This document shows, one piece after another, positions 1-10,047 of a stretch of 64,000 nt of DNA. The translations under genes and the position numbers were made by a program. A model generated the notes under the pieces. That model was given only the letters and a program-made list of their open reading frames with translations, was not told the origin of the DNA and did not search any database. Origin of the DNA: Gnetum montanum (Eukaryota; Streptophyta; Gnetopsida; Gnetales; Gnetaceae); contig MNCI01020965.1 of the NCBI GenBank assembly GCA_015680685.1, forward strand, positions 42,729-106,728. Direction: 5' to 3'. How positions within the stretch are numbered: the stretch's first letter is position 1; each line of letters starts with the position of its first letter.

Positions 1-13
1 TCCTGCTCCAACA

Positions 14-1024
14 ATGCAAGGGGAACTTCCTTTTCAACTGCAGCAATGTCACGCTACAAGAGTTGTAAATATCCAAACTGCTGCTAGTTCTGACAACTGT
101 AAAAAAAGAAGATCCTACTTCAGAACCAAAGGCCCAGACAAACTCTCACAACAAAAAGCGGTTGAGGCCATGTACACTCCTCCACCATCTAATACTTCGG
201 AGCACCCTTCAGTCCAACAGAGCTTAACACATACGGTTATGTTAACGCATACCATAACTGACTGGATCAAGGTAGGCCACCTTCCCAGGAAACTAACTGA
301 TCCTGGAAGTCCCTTAATCTATCTCCAGATCACCAAAAATGAACCACATAGGGCTCTTCTTGACTCAGGTTTTGGAGTCAACTTAATTTCACAAGAGATG
401 TATCATGCTTGGAACCTGCCCCAACTTAAGAAGAGCAACATCCAACTAGAGCTGGCAGACCAGTCCATTACCATTCCCTTGGGATTGGTAGAGGATGTTA
501 TTACCACTGTGTGTGGTTGGTCCTACCCAGCTAATTTCCTGGTGATTGAAGTTAACAACAACAAAGGGGACCTCCCAATTATAATGGGAAAGGCATGCCT
601 AAGCACAGTAGACACATGCCTTAGGATCCACGATCTTTCCTTAGAAATTTCCAAGATCAACATTTGTGGAAAGATCAAGAAGAGGAAAGTTCCATGCATC
701 ACATACAGTGATTCATCGGGTGATGACATGGAGGAAATGCCTCCATGTAACAGGTGTGCCCTTGAAACTTTGAAACAAAGATGCCTATATGTGGCAACCA
801 CACAACCAGTAGTAGCCACCCCGTGGTTGACAGCTACTCTAAGGAGCAACAAAATATGCATGGAACGAATTGAGGAAACCCATGCCCATAATGAAAGCAT
901 ATATACATTGGAATATGAGCGTCGCCAACTTCCACCCCTTAACCTAAGAACATCAATTGGGAGAAGTTGGACACTTCTAAGAAATTCAAACAGATGTTCA
1001 TTATTTCGGATCTCTCCCTTATAA
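14..1024 (+). pseudogene. gag C-terminus / aspartic protease remnant of copy 1
   Basis: A 336-codon frame is open throughout. Its start resembles the gag tail of copy 3 (MQGE..P..QQ). Around codons 115-135 it has the retropepsin pattern LLDSGFGVNLIS, with the catalytic Asp-Ser-Gly at 362-370. LPIIMGKACL follows about 75 residues later and matches the ILG-type flap-distal motif of Ty3/gypsy proteases. The protease processes the Gag-Pol polyprotein in virus-like particles. After about codon 250 the sequence no longer looks like pol and runs into post-pol non-coding DNA at 1027. The frame therefore ends in a deletion junction, and the last 80 or so codons are probably not native. Whether the first Met is a real start is doubtful, since gag continues upstream. 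Confidence 0.75.
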
Positions 1025-1026
1025 CT

Positions 1027-1044
1027 CAGTCATGGGGGAAATGG
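1027..1044 (+). other. post-pol polypurine-like motif, copy 1
   Basis: The motif CAGTCATGGGGGAAATGG lies just after the broken coding frame. The same motif lies just after pol in copy 3 (36236-36251, reverse strand) and at the matching place in copy 2 (9310-9323, reverse strand). An extra polypurine tract after pol is known for Athila-type elements. A role in plus-strand priming is inferred. Confidence 0.5.
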
Positions 1045-1080
1045 CCATCTATGCTAATCATATGGGGTCCTCAGTTCTTT

Positions 1081-1280
1081 TAAGTTTTGTTTTTACAAGT
1101 TTTCTTTTTACATATTTCTATTTTACACGTTTTTGTTTTACAAGTTTTTGTTTTTCAAAGTTTTTGTTTTACAAATTTCGTTAACTTTTCTAATTTTTGT
1201 TTTACAACTTTCTTTACTTTTCTAATTTTTGTTTTACAACATCGTTATACTTTTTTCATTTTTTGTGTGTGTCTGTGATC
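1081..1280 (+). repeat. T-rich repeat tract of degenerate TTTTTGTTTTACAA units
   Basis: The stretch is built from imperfect copies of a word close to TTTTTGTTTTACAA. Copy 3 has a matching A-rich tract on the + strand at 36085-36200, including GTGTAAAATA and TGTAAAATCAAAAA, so the tract belongs to the element's 3' region. The open frame through it is a composition artefact. Confidence 0.6.
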
Positions 1281-2457
1281 CACCCTATAAGTTTGTCACC
1301 CAATAAGTGTTCAGACTGATGGTATGAACTGCTTTCATATTGATTGCTAATGTTTGGTTTTTACCTTTAAGTCACAATGTTGATACTAAGGTATGTTCCT
1401 TTTGATATGGCAGGCAATGAGTTTACTTCATCCATCCATCCACCAGTTCTATGGTCTCTCTTGGCTTAGAAATGTATAGTCCCCTTCTAATAAGAACTTA
1501 AACAAATCGGTGACTGGGTATTTCTCAAACTAAGGAAGGACTCAAGGTTTGAAACAGGTGTGACTTCAAGGGAACTTGATGCTTTTGTGTTGGTTGTTCT
1601 CTTGGGTGCTTGGATGTTTTCTTTTTGAGTTTTCTTACCGTTCCGATGTTACCCTAATTATCGAAAGCTGAAACAATAAAAATAAAAAGTCTTTGCATGG
1701 TGTGGTTCTCATGCATAAAAATACAAAATGCAAAAATGCCAAAAAAAAACACACTAAGTGAGAATTCAAAGCACATCCCTTAGACGAAATTAACTTGGGT
1801 TGCAAGCACTGGTTATGGAACCAAAAGTGTTCCCTCTAACTAAGGCCCTTCTCGCTTCCCATTCTCTCCTTTGTTTCATCAGAATGGTGGTGGCTCTTGG
1901 GGGAAGCATTCTCATTACTCCAGTTTATGGTTTAGTCGAATGCATTGATGCGAAGCCACTGGATGTGGTTGGTTTGAGGCCGAAGTTGGAATGAGATTTG
2001 CTAAGTCACATTAATCATCAAACACACAAGGGGCTGTACACCACCTTGTTCTTGAGATTCCATTCCATTCTCTTCTCTCCATCCTTCTCTCCATTATTCA
2101 CCTCATTGCCGGTTATATCATTAGTATATATATTTTGGTTGATGCATTATTTTATTTTAGGTAAATTCTTGCGATTAAAACTTTAACTCTTGTTCCAAAG
2201 GACATTCCTGGAGCCTACGGACTCTTTGAATGTGGGTTTGTCAGGGCATTAAGGGCATGAGCCTGCTTTGGGGAGGACCCACTGACATTCCTATTTGGAA
2301 CATCCGTTAACTTCTTTTCCTTAACATTTTGCAATTAATTATTATTTTATTCATTACCATCTTGACATCCATTTCATTGTTGTTTTCAAGTTGTCCCTTT
2401 TTATCTATCTTTCTTACTCTTTTTCTTTCTCCATTTTAATGCTACCGGAGGTTCGTG

Positions 2458-2553
2458 ATTAGTCATGGGGGTATGGGGCCTAATTTTTTTTGATTTTCTC
2501 TTAGCCCCCAAATTTTTGATTTTCTTCCTAACCCCTACACCTTTGGTAGTCAT
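2458..2553 (+). other. second polypurine motif plus LTR-like stub, copy 1
   Basis: ATTAGTCATGGGGGTA at 2458-2473 is nearly identical to the terminal polypurine tract at 3030-3043 and is likewise followed by TG. About 75 bp later comes GTAGTCATCA, which resembles the CTCATCA end of the LTR. The site corresponds to the internal LTR-like block of copies 2 and 3 and reads as a shrunken version of it. The alignment is by eye only. Confidence 0.4.
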
Positions 2554-2681
2554 CAGTAATATATTCCTAGATCTGTATTAGCCATACCACAACCTAGCCA
2601 ATGAACCTACACCAAAGAAAGGTATTAATTACATCATGATTCATTTACCCTTGCTAATATATGATTGTGTTGTGTGTGCAG

Positions 2682-2867
2682 ATGGCGATCATACAAACAA
2701 CGAATTGGATCTGGAGCAAACACTTGGAATGGAGCTGTGCTATAGCAGCTATGCAAGGAACAAGATCGATGACGCGCTTACGGATGGACAACGAAGGTGC
2801 AATCTTGGCATTGGCAGCAACAACACTTCTTTCTTTCTCTCTTTCTCAGCTACCAACAAAGGCCTAA
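2682..2867 (+). CDS. small ORF behind a splice-acceptor-like site, copy 1
   Basis: ATG at 2682 immediately follows TTGTGTTGTGTGTGCAG, a good plant 3' splice site. Copies 2 and 3 have an acceptor-like site in the same place directly in front of their third ORF. Here only 62 codons follow (from MAIIQTTNWIW to QLPTKA). They do not resemble the third ORF of the other copies, so this may be a remnant created by an internal deletion, or chance. No domain is recognised. Coding status is uncertain. Confidence 0.25.
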   Translation: MAIIQTTNWIWSKHLEWSCAIAAMQGTRSMTRLRMDNEGAILALAATTLLSFSLSQLPTKA

Positions 2868-3033
2868 TGTCATTGTAATAAGGTGTTCACCCTTGTTGTC
2901 ATGAACACCAATTTTTGTCAAGTCTTGTAATGATGATCTGTTCACATGTCATCCCATTAGTTCTATTCCCCTCAATAATTCCATACCTTCCCAATATTAT
3001 TGTAAGGAACTCGAGGATGAGTTTTCATTCAGT

Positions 3034-3043
3034 CATGGGGGTA
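3034..3043 (+). other. polypurine tract of copy 1
   Basis: CATGGGGGTA directly precedes the LTR start TGATGAG, which is the expected position of the plus-strand primer of a Ty3/gypsy element. Confidence 0.75.
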
Positions 3044-3051
3044 TGATGAGA

Positions 3052-3125
3052 CGCAATATCGCATATGCGATATCGTGACTGTCGCAATATCGTGTACACG
3101 ATATTGCGTCATCACCTGCGATATC
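3052..3125 (+). promoter_or_regulatory. palindrome cluster in U3 of copy 1
   Basis: Perfect palindromes lie at 3056-3073 (18 bp, centre GCATATGC) and 3083-3108 (26 bp, centre CGTGTACACG), followed by GCGATATCACGATC. All are built from the words CGATATCG and CGCAATATCG. They end about 20 bp before the TATA box. The position suggests promoter elements; function is inferred. Confidence 0.65.
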
Positions 3126-3143
3126 ACGATCCGCCGTCAAATC

Positions 3144-3151
3144 TATAAATA
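3144..3151 (+). promoter_or_regulatory. TATA box of copy 1 LTR
   Basis: TATAAATA lies 100 bp into the LTR, directly downstream of the palindrome cluster. Copy 3 has TATAAATAC at the matching place on the reverse strand (30962-30970). Confidence 0.7.
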
Positions 3152-3947
3152 AGAGGCAGCACTCCCTTCATTTCCAATCTAGGCTTAAAGTAGGGAAACT
3201 CTAGCAGTTTGATCTTTATTCGAGCAGCTTTGTACGTAAACGCAAGTTGTGTACGACAATAAAGATGAGCTTTGTGGATAAACCTTGCAGTGCATGGAAT
3301 AGGTTTATTACATGTTATTTTCTACCTATTATTTATTACCTACATTAGCGTGGCATGAGTATAACTTGATTACGAGGTTTGACGAATGTGTACAGCTAAT
3401 CAAGGAATCAGCTGCTCACCGCGATTAGTCTCTCTCATCCTCAACTCCTAGAATGCGGAATGAGTATGACTTAATTATAAGCATCTATGGATGTGTATGG
3501 CTAGTCAAGGAATCGGCTGCTCATTATGTTTAGGCTAGTTGAGTGCCTCAGTACGACCACTTCGAGCACGTGCGTTATGTGTGGTGATCCCAGTAACGAT
3601 TAGCGTTTGGTAGCTACAGTTGCATAGTTCAGGGTGTGTACAGTAAGTGGGAATGGATGCTGACGCTAGTTAATTTAGACTTAGGACATTAGTTAGAGTT
3701 AGTTAGTTTCTCAACCCTTCACCTCATAGCATAGGAGATAAAACTAGAAAAGATCATAAAAATCATATACCTCGGACTTACTTAACCATACACCGTGACA
3801 ACAACAAGTAAGTCTGGGAAGACAACGAATGATTAACCCCAAGTGTTCCATGGGGCGTTTAGGCATTTAGTCTACGTAGTTCAATTGGATAGCGTGTGCT
3901 ACGCTCGTTTCGTATGGTTGAGTGTAGGGGTACCTCGTCACTCATCA

Positions 3948-4341
3948 ATAATAGAAATAGTAAATGACAATAAAGAAATATAAATTGAGAAAATAATAAA
4001 TAATAATTAAGAATTAAAGCAATTAAAAGCTAAGTGAAATGTTGCAATGATGGAATAATCTTGAACTTTATTGTCGATTGAACAAAGGTTCCATACAATT
4101 ACAAGCATCACACTACAGGCATGCACTTAGAAAGGAATTGAAAATTAACAAAAAGACTCTTGAATCTAATGACTAACTAATGAATTACCAATTGACTCCA
4201 TTCCTATGCGCCTGAGTACTATATTTATAGGTTAACACAAGAATCATGATATCATGTATACGATATCGTTACCTAGGCTATGATATCGCGTACCCAATAT
4301 TGAATATCCAATATTGGGGCTTGGTAAACCACAATTCATCA
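3948..4341 (-). repeat. truncated 3' LTR of copy 2
   Basis: On the reverse strand it starts TGATGAAT right after the polypurine tract GTGAGGGTA. It then has CCAATATTGGATATT- and GATATCG-type palindromic words at 4248-4318, a TATA box (about 4225, CTATAAATATAG) and TCGACAATAAAG, which matches ACGACAATAAAG of the copy 1 LTR. Only the first 394 bp are present. The 3' half is cut off at the junction with copy 1. Confidence 0.8.
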
Positions 4342-4559
4342 TACCCTCACTACTGAATAGAAACTCGTTCTCAAGTCAAAAAAAATGATAAACGAGTTCA
4401 TTTGATTACACAGTGGATAGGTATGAGATTATGGACTAACTATGGATTATTTCATGCTGCAGTGTGGAATTAAACAAAACAAAACAAAATTAGGACATCA
4501 ACATAGAATACAAAAGATAAAATTGTTGGAGCTCATGTGGTTCTTGGTGCTGGTGGCTC

Positions 4560-7329
4560 CTCTATGGGCTTCTTCTCTTTATCTTATTCTCTAGAATTTG
4601 GAAATGAATACCTCTGAAGGAGCACCTAAATATTTTCTTCTTCGATTCAAGGATCATGTGTCGTCCATGCTGATGTTCTAATGATGGAGTCAGCACCTCC
4701 AATGGACATGACAGTTGCAAAAATATATGATTGGCTTTAACATACCAAGCTACAAACAACCATCATTTCTCCTTGTAGGCTTTAGCTTTGTCCCTACATT
4801 GCTGATAATTTGTGAGCCATCGAGCCAAATCTTTCGCAACATCTTTCTACCCTTGGTAGCTGGCTTTGACCACCTCTAACTTAGAATTTGCTACCTTCAA
4901 TTTTTGTAGTGTCCTTTTGTCTTCAACAAATTCTACTTCATATTTGGCATAGGTGGTTGCTACCTAATTTTCCAACTTGTCCTCGGGCATCCTACTGTTA
5001 ACATGGCTAAGTTGGCATACTATAAGTTTGTCAACTCCTTGTATTCAGAGAGATCTTGGATCTACAAGTCTCGACTCTTTAGTTCTACTTGGTGGACAAA
5101 GGTATAGGTGTCTAGTATGGCCTACCAACCAGTGTTTTGAGTACTAAAAGCATTGATATGGGTCTTAGTCATATGGATCTCTTTTTCAATGATCTACTTG
5201 TACATCCTCACTTAGTCCCACAAATGTTTTTTTAGCTTCTCATGTGGCTTAGCCTCATTCTACCATGCCCTTATTTTAATGACGATAGTTTGATGAATGG
5301 TGCATACCTCCTCCATTAAGAGGGTCTTGTTTTCTTTGGCTAAGCGATTCATGTCTTGGTTGATCCTTATTAATTATTCTTGCATTTGCTAGAAATTCTC
5401 CTCAAGAACATTTTTTTGTTTTTCAATTATGATCAATCGGAGATTCTTGGTAGCAAGGAGTTTATTTTCTTCTTGTAAGGCCTTGAGTACTTTTGCATGT
5501 GCATATGTTTGGGCTTATGCCTTTGAAGCATTTCAATCAACCTTCTCTTTCTCCATTACCATCCTTGTATTCTATTCTAATAATTTATTCAATTGGTCCA
5601 TTTGAAATAACTCTATATAGGTGATTGGGATAAGTTGGGATAGATCTCGCTATGCAACTTGTAGGGTAATGAACTTTTCCTGGAGTCTTCTCAACTCATC
5701 CTCTATGTGTTTGACCCTAACCTCAGTCATGACTAGCTTTCCCTTTGTGGAAATGAGGTCTGATTGTGTTGCTATTACATCTTATGGGATGTCAAACAAG
5801 GATGTCATTACTTGTCCTATTTGCAGGAACCGATCTAGAGCATCCTCATGTTCTGTAGGAGTCATCGAGGAACTAGCTAAGACTTGAGCATGACGTGCTC
5901 CTATGAGATCTGCCGATGACACAATAGGAAGATTGAATGATTCTTTGATGTGGTTTGCAACCACTTCTATTGCTCCAACTACATCTTGGTGTTGCATGAC
6001 CAATACTATGGCACCTTTACTAGTTTCTAATTGCACTTGAAAAGATGTAGCATTTCCAGAAATCTGTTGTGACCAATGTGATTTCCCTCTTCCTGTTTGT
6101 ATAGAAACCTCACCTTGTGCATGATCAATTGAGATTGTGGATTGTATGGCATCATTAATTATCTTGAAGAGATTAGCCTCATCACAACTTCCCCAACTGA
6201 CCATTTTTGTGATGGCCCTGAGATGGCTCATTGATGGTCAATAATCTTGTGGTGGTGGTGGTGGTTGGTCTTGCTAGCTTGTGGGTTATGTGTTGGGCCC
6301 TACTTTATGTTTTTGACTAGGCCTTATGTCCAAAAGTTGGCTAGGCCCTACTATTTGAGGTGCAATAAGCCCAACCATCTACTCTTGCTCAAGCTCTAGT
6401 GTTTCACTAGCATCTTTCCTTGGTGCTGGTGGCTTTAGTAATTCAACATAGGAGGCATTTTGAGCTTTTCTGGGGATGTCATTAGTATACCCTAGAATTC
6501 TAGCATGCTAGCATAGCTTCCTAATTAGATAGGAGAAAGGCAATGCAAACTTCTCTATCTTACGTTCTTCGAACCACCTCAATATTCCTATTAGAGATAG
6601 ATGGGGTAGATTGACATTAACCTTGCCCATCAAGATTGTGCTTCCTCTAGCTGCATAGGTGGAAATCTTGTTTAGTCCTTTTGTTGGGAAGATGTGATAG
6701 GTGCCAATTTTGTAATAAATTCTCTTTTCAAGGGTGATCTTCCCATATGTTTTTTCCTCCTTTTCATATGTCCTCTTTAATAATATTTTTTGTGCATTAG
6801 CATTGGAGTGAGTAGATAGATGAAAAACCTTAGGCCCTGTATTTAGAAGGTTCAAAACTTCTGAAATGGCCTTAGTAGAGAAATCAATTAAAATTCCATC
6901 AATATCAATAGTGGTTCCTTCTTCTTTATTATGCCAAAATTGGTAAGTCTCCCCCAAATACCATTCACCACTTTCTAAGAGAATAGGCCATAGTGGAGAT
7001 CCTTTAAGTTGATCTTTGACTGACTCAGCGGAAAATTTAGTAAAAGGTCCAAAATTGAGTTTCACGATCACTGTAGTTGACGTGGACCTTTCCTGAATTA
7101 CTTGAACACATTTTGGGGACAACATGAGATATTTTCCTTGTTCAAGTGCCTTGCCTTCTCCACCTTCTACTTGCCTAGATTATGCAATAATAGAAGTTTC
7201 TTGATAAATGTTGAATGATTATGCCTCCTGCTCTACATGTTCCACAGGAGGTCCTTAGCCTCTACCTCTCCTTGGTCATTTGGATGAACCTTGAGAGGGT
7301 CCTCCCCATTGTCCTCATTTAGGAACTAT
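4560..7329 (-). pseudogene. third ORF of copy 2 (transposon-protein-like domain plus coiled coil)
   Basis: The frame follows the acceptor-like TGTGATTACAG; the codon aligned with the ATG of copy 3 is ATA here. Point stops interrupt it but most of the frame is continuous, including 7125-6508 and 6231-5782. The N-terminal half aligns with copy 3 (LKGSPLWPILLESGEWYLG against LKASPMWPIITFIREWYMG; LPFSYLIRKLC against LPFPCIIKKHC). Its pattern, with a GILIDFSTKAISEVLNL stretch and later an LPFSYLI segment, resembles the 'putative plant transposon protein' type domain (PF20167-like, from memory). The C-terminal half is rich in Lys, Glu, Leu and Gln with heptad spacing (KALQEENKLLATKNLRLI), a long coiled coil. 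I see no signal peptide or membrane segment. It lies where env-like ORFs lie in Athila elements. Function is unknown. Confidence 0.6.
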
Positions 7330-7340
7330 CTGTAATCACA
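7327..7340 (-). promoter_or_regulatory. splice-acceptor-like site before third ORF, copy 2
   Basis: On the reverse strand GTGATTACAG immediately precedes the start of the third ORF. Equivalent sites occur in copy 3 (TTTTGACCATAG before 34207) and copy 1 (TGTGTGCAG before 2682). This suggests the ORF was read from a spliced RNA. Confidence 0.45.
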
Positions 7341-7666
7341 CCAAGATAAACTGTTAGTAAGGTCATTTAACAAAATTTAATTATCTTACACCTTACTCAT
7401 TGCCTTTAATGAATTCAATTCTTACTTAGTTTGATTTTAGAGTTAGAAATTTTTAAGAAAATCCCCCTAAAAGTTTTAATGTCAGACCTAATTTGATCAG
7501 GTGACTCCAAAAATAATTTTCATGGTTTGGGTGAAGAAATAAAATTAGTTTGGCATACGTTCTTAGCATTTCTTAAAATCACTTACCCCTATGATATCCT
7601 TCGAGCGACAATGAATTTTAAAAATGTTGTGTGCAAATGCTACCATGCCACTCCACCATGACTAAG

Positions 7667-7966
7667 GTAAACACTTTGGGTTTAAGTAGGTTCAATCGAA
7701 AGGAGAATCGGAGTGTTAATAAGCAAGATATTGATATTTAAATGATAGGTGCGCAAAGCATGAAAATTCATGGAAGAAAATCGTAACAACTCCCTTGATG
7801 TGAATAGTTGAAAATGACATTGACATGCACAAGGGATCCATATATATAGATTTTATAGATGCGATATTGCGTATGCACTAGCATAGACCTAATATCACAT
7901 CGAACTCGATACTAGGTACCCGATATCTCATCTCCTCCAAAATAGGGTACTTGGAAAAATTGATGA
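7667..7966 (-). other. internal LTR-like block of copy 2
   Basis: On the reverse strand the block starts near TTCATCAATTTTTCC. It has GATATC/GCAATATCGC-type words (7855-7925), a TATAAAATC box near 7850, and ends near TTTACCTTAGTCATGG, followed by TGGAGTGGCATGG, which could be a decayed primer site. It aligns by eye with 34800-34485 of copy 3. It is not a normal 5' LTR, because post-pol spacer and gag sequence of the same family lie upstream of it. Confidence 0.5.
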
Positions 7967-9309
7967 ATTTTTGAGTTTTCATGGGAAAAAATGAAGGGTT
8001 TAAGGTAAATCTGAAAGATTTGGGGTAATGTTGAGTAGAAATTAAGGCACCAAAAGTGTAATAAAGTGGAACTATACAATGAAGTTCTTAAATAGGGTGA
8101 GGAAAAAGGACATGTAGTGGTGCACAGGAACGTTTGGGTTGAAATGGTGATAAAGGAAAGAATAAATTTAGTAATGTAGTACCTGGAGGATGTGAGATGC
8201 TGTGATGGTGTACAATAAGTACAAATTAAAAAATTTTACACAAGTGGGTCTTCCCCAAAGTAGGTTCCTACCTATCATTCCCTTATGTAACCACACTTTA
8301 AAATGTCCATAGGCACTAGAAGGGTTAAATGAAATCTGCATTGGTGCAACAAAACACACACATGTTAAATACCATCATGATGAGGTATGAATTTTATGCC
8401 ACATAAGACACAAGTTAGAAATACTTGGACAGTGGGGTAAGATGAGTCATGGAAGGGATTGCAGAGAGTAGGACGTGAGGTAACTTACCCTAAGCACAAT
8501 GAATCCAAGGTGTTGTGCATGATTAAGGTACCATTAGCCTTTTGCTCCAAGATCATAGCTAAGTACATACCTTTGATCAGTGACATTGTGTTGTTTCATC
8601 CTCATGATAGACAATCATAAGAGAATCACAATAGCAAGGTGTACGATCACTTGATGTTTTTTTCAAGGGAGGAGTGATTTGAATTTGTTGACAACACGTT
8701 TTTCTTCTTTCTTTTCTTTTTCTTCTTTTGGACGCTTTGGCACTTTGTCTTTTCCAATAGTGATCTTAAGAAGCCACCAACCTTCAAACATGGGTGCATG
8801 TCTTTCTAGTGGGACCCTCTAGAACAGCATTAAGTTTCTTTATTGAGTGCCTTTATTACTCTTACTCCCATTTTTTGTTAGATCTACAAGGACCTTAGTA
8901 TAATCAAGTTGCATGATGGCACAGACAGATGTTACCATAGAGAATTCACAAGTCCCCTTGATGTCACATCCTTTCCATTCCTTCTTAGTTCATCACTCTT
9001 TACTATGGGCATAATGAGTACAAAGTTAATTTAAGTTTTAATAATGACAAGAATATCATTGTACCTAGAGTAGAACCTCTTATTAATAGCATGGGTGGGT
9101 GGATGTTGTGGGCTCACTATCTGAATAATTAGTCACCTAATACTTGATAGCATAGAATAACACCTCAACCGACAAGTCACATGAGTATTTTATTCATAGA
9201 TGAGATTACCCTCAAAAAGATAAAATGAAAAACTTGAAAAACAAAAAAAAATTATAAAATCAAAGAAAAGGAAAAACATTTACTAATTTTACTTGTTAGA
9301 ATGGGGTAT
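7967..9309 (-). other. post-pol spacer of copy 2, no gene seen
   Basis: No coding signal is visible. The part at 9190-9310 (A-rich, with TATAAAATCAAAGAAAAGG) matches the A-rich post-pol tract of copy 3 near 36150, which places the stretch between pol and the internal LTR-like block. Confidence 0.4.
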
Positions 9310-9384
9310 GTCCCCCATGATTAAACCTCCAATCATGGTAAGAATTAATAAATGGAAAGTTTGGATCCATGCATGTTGGAAATA

Positions 9385-10047
9385 TTAGGGTCTAGGCATA
9401 TCCAAACCACCAGGTGTCTTTTGGTGTGGTGGTAGGAATGTACCCAAATTAGGATTCACACACTTGATTAAACTAGGCATAGTGGGGCAGATTATAAGAT
9501 GTGATATGTGATAAGGAGCTAACCCACTATGGCACTTGCGACCATAAGATGGTGTGCAAAGATCGATGTGCCTCTTCACATTGTCATATTCATTAGGCCG
9601 CATGGTTGTTGGAGTGTTAATTGGTGGCTTGGATAAGGTAACAGGAGGCATTGAGATTGAAGAGGAAGGTGCATCACAGTGCTGGAATTGTGTTGAGTTG
9701 GAGGGTGCAGTGGTTTTAGAACTATGTTATCTCTTTCTATAATCATGTCTAAAGAAAGGACGCTTTCAATGTTGTGGAGCACTTCCATTGTTGTTGATAG
9801 TAGCAGCACAAGTAACATTCATGGGTTGTTGCTGTGGTGCAAAACCTTTTAGTACAACTGGTGGCGATGTAGAAGGAGGTGAAGGATGAGAATATTGAGG
9901 GCAAGGAGAAGTGTAAGGAACGTGAGGTGGTGATCCCATGGGAGAGGATATGGATTGATAGTACTTAGAAGAATGATAACAATGAGGTGAAGCAGAGGAT
10001 GTTGATCCAATTGGAGAACAAACATAGATGTTCAACTCATGCTTCAC
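9385..10047 (-). pseudogene. gag C-terminal fragment of copy 2
   Basis: Two overlapping reverse frames (10047-9766 and 9818-9385) encode a Pro/Ser/Gln/Tyr-rich low-complexity segment, for example SPPSTSPPVVLKGFAPQQQP. This is like the Gln/Pro/Tyr-rich gag tail of copy 3 at 40060-40600. A frameshift separates the two halves. No zinc knuckle is visible. Pol is absent, and the sequence jumps to the post-pol motif at 9323. The start at 10047 coincides with the junction to the Helitron fragment, so the N-terminal part of gag is lost. Confidence 0.5.

Larger units (their letters stand above)
1..3947 (+). mobile_element. Ty3/gypsy TGATGAG-family copy 1 (3' part)
   Basis: The window opens inside this element. 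It holds the gag/protease junction, then jumps directly to the post-pol region, then a long 3' segment, a polypurine tract at 3034-3043 and an LTR at 3044-3947. RT, RNase H and integrase are missing, so a deletion joined the protease tail to the end of pol. Segments at about 1027-1044, 1680-2300 and 2940-3043 align by eye with the reverse complement of copy 3 (36251-34980 and 31240-31167), which shows they are one family. CpG dinucleotides and a long open protease frame are retained, so this looks like the youngest of the three copies. The 5' part lies upstream of the window. Confidence 0.85.
3044..3947 (+). repeat. 3' LTR of copy 1 (904 bp)
   Basis: The LTR begins TGATGAG and ends CTCATCA, a perfect 7-bp terminal inverted repeat with TG...CA ends. 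A TATA box lies at 3144-3151, a polyadenylation-type AATAAA at about 3260, and palindromes fill the region upstream of the TATA box. The last 150 bp align well with the 3' ends of the copy 3 LTRs (TAACCATAC...GGGAAGACAA...GGTACCT). The LTR directly abuts a truncated LTR of copy 2 in opposite orientation at 3948. Confidence 0.9.
3948..10047 (-). mobile_element. Ty3/gypsy TGATGAG-family copy 2 (rearranged)
   Basis: Read on the reverse strand this holds a gag fragment (10047-9385), the post-pol motif (9323-9310), a spacer, an internal LTR-like block (7966-7667), a leader, the third ORF (7329 to about 4560), a polypurine tract (4350-4342, GTGAGGGTA) and a truncated 3' LTR (4341-3948). Protease, RT, RNase H and integrase are deleted. 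The 3' LTR stops where the LTR of copy 1 ends; the rest is presumably upstream of copy 1, outside the window. The right side is joined to a Helitron fragment. The stretch 7967-9300 has no coding signal and corresponds to the post-pol spacer of copy 3. Confidence 0.75.

Noticed and set aside
1087-1278. 63-codon Phe-rich ORF
   Set aside because: Composition artefact of the T-rich repeat tract.
5621-5887. 88-codon + strand ORF
   Set aside because: Shadow of the reverse-strand third ORF of copy 2.
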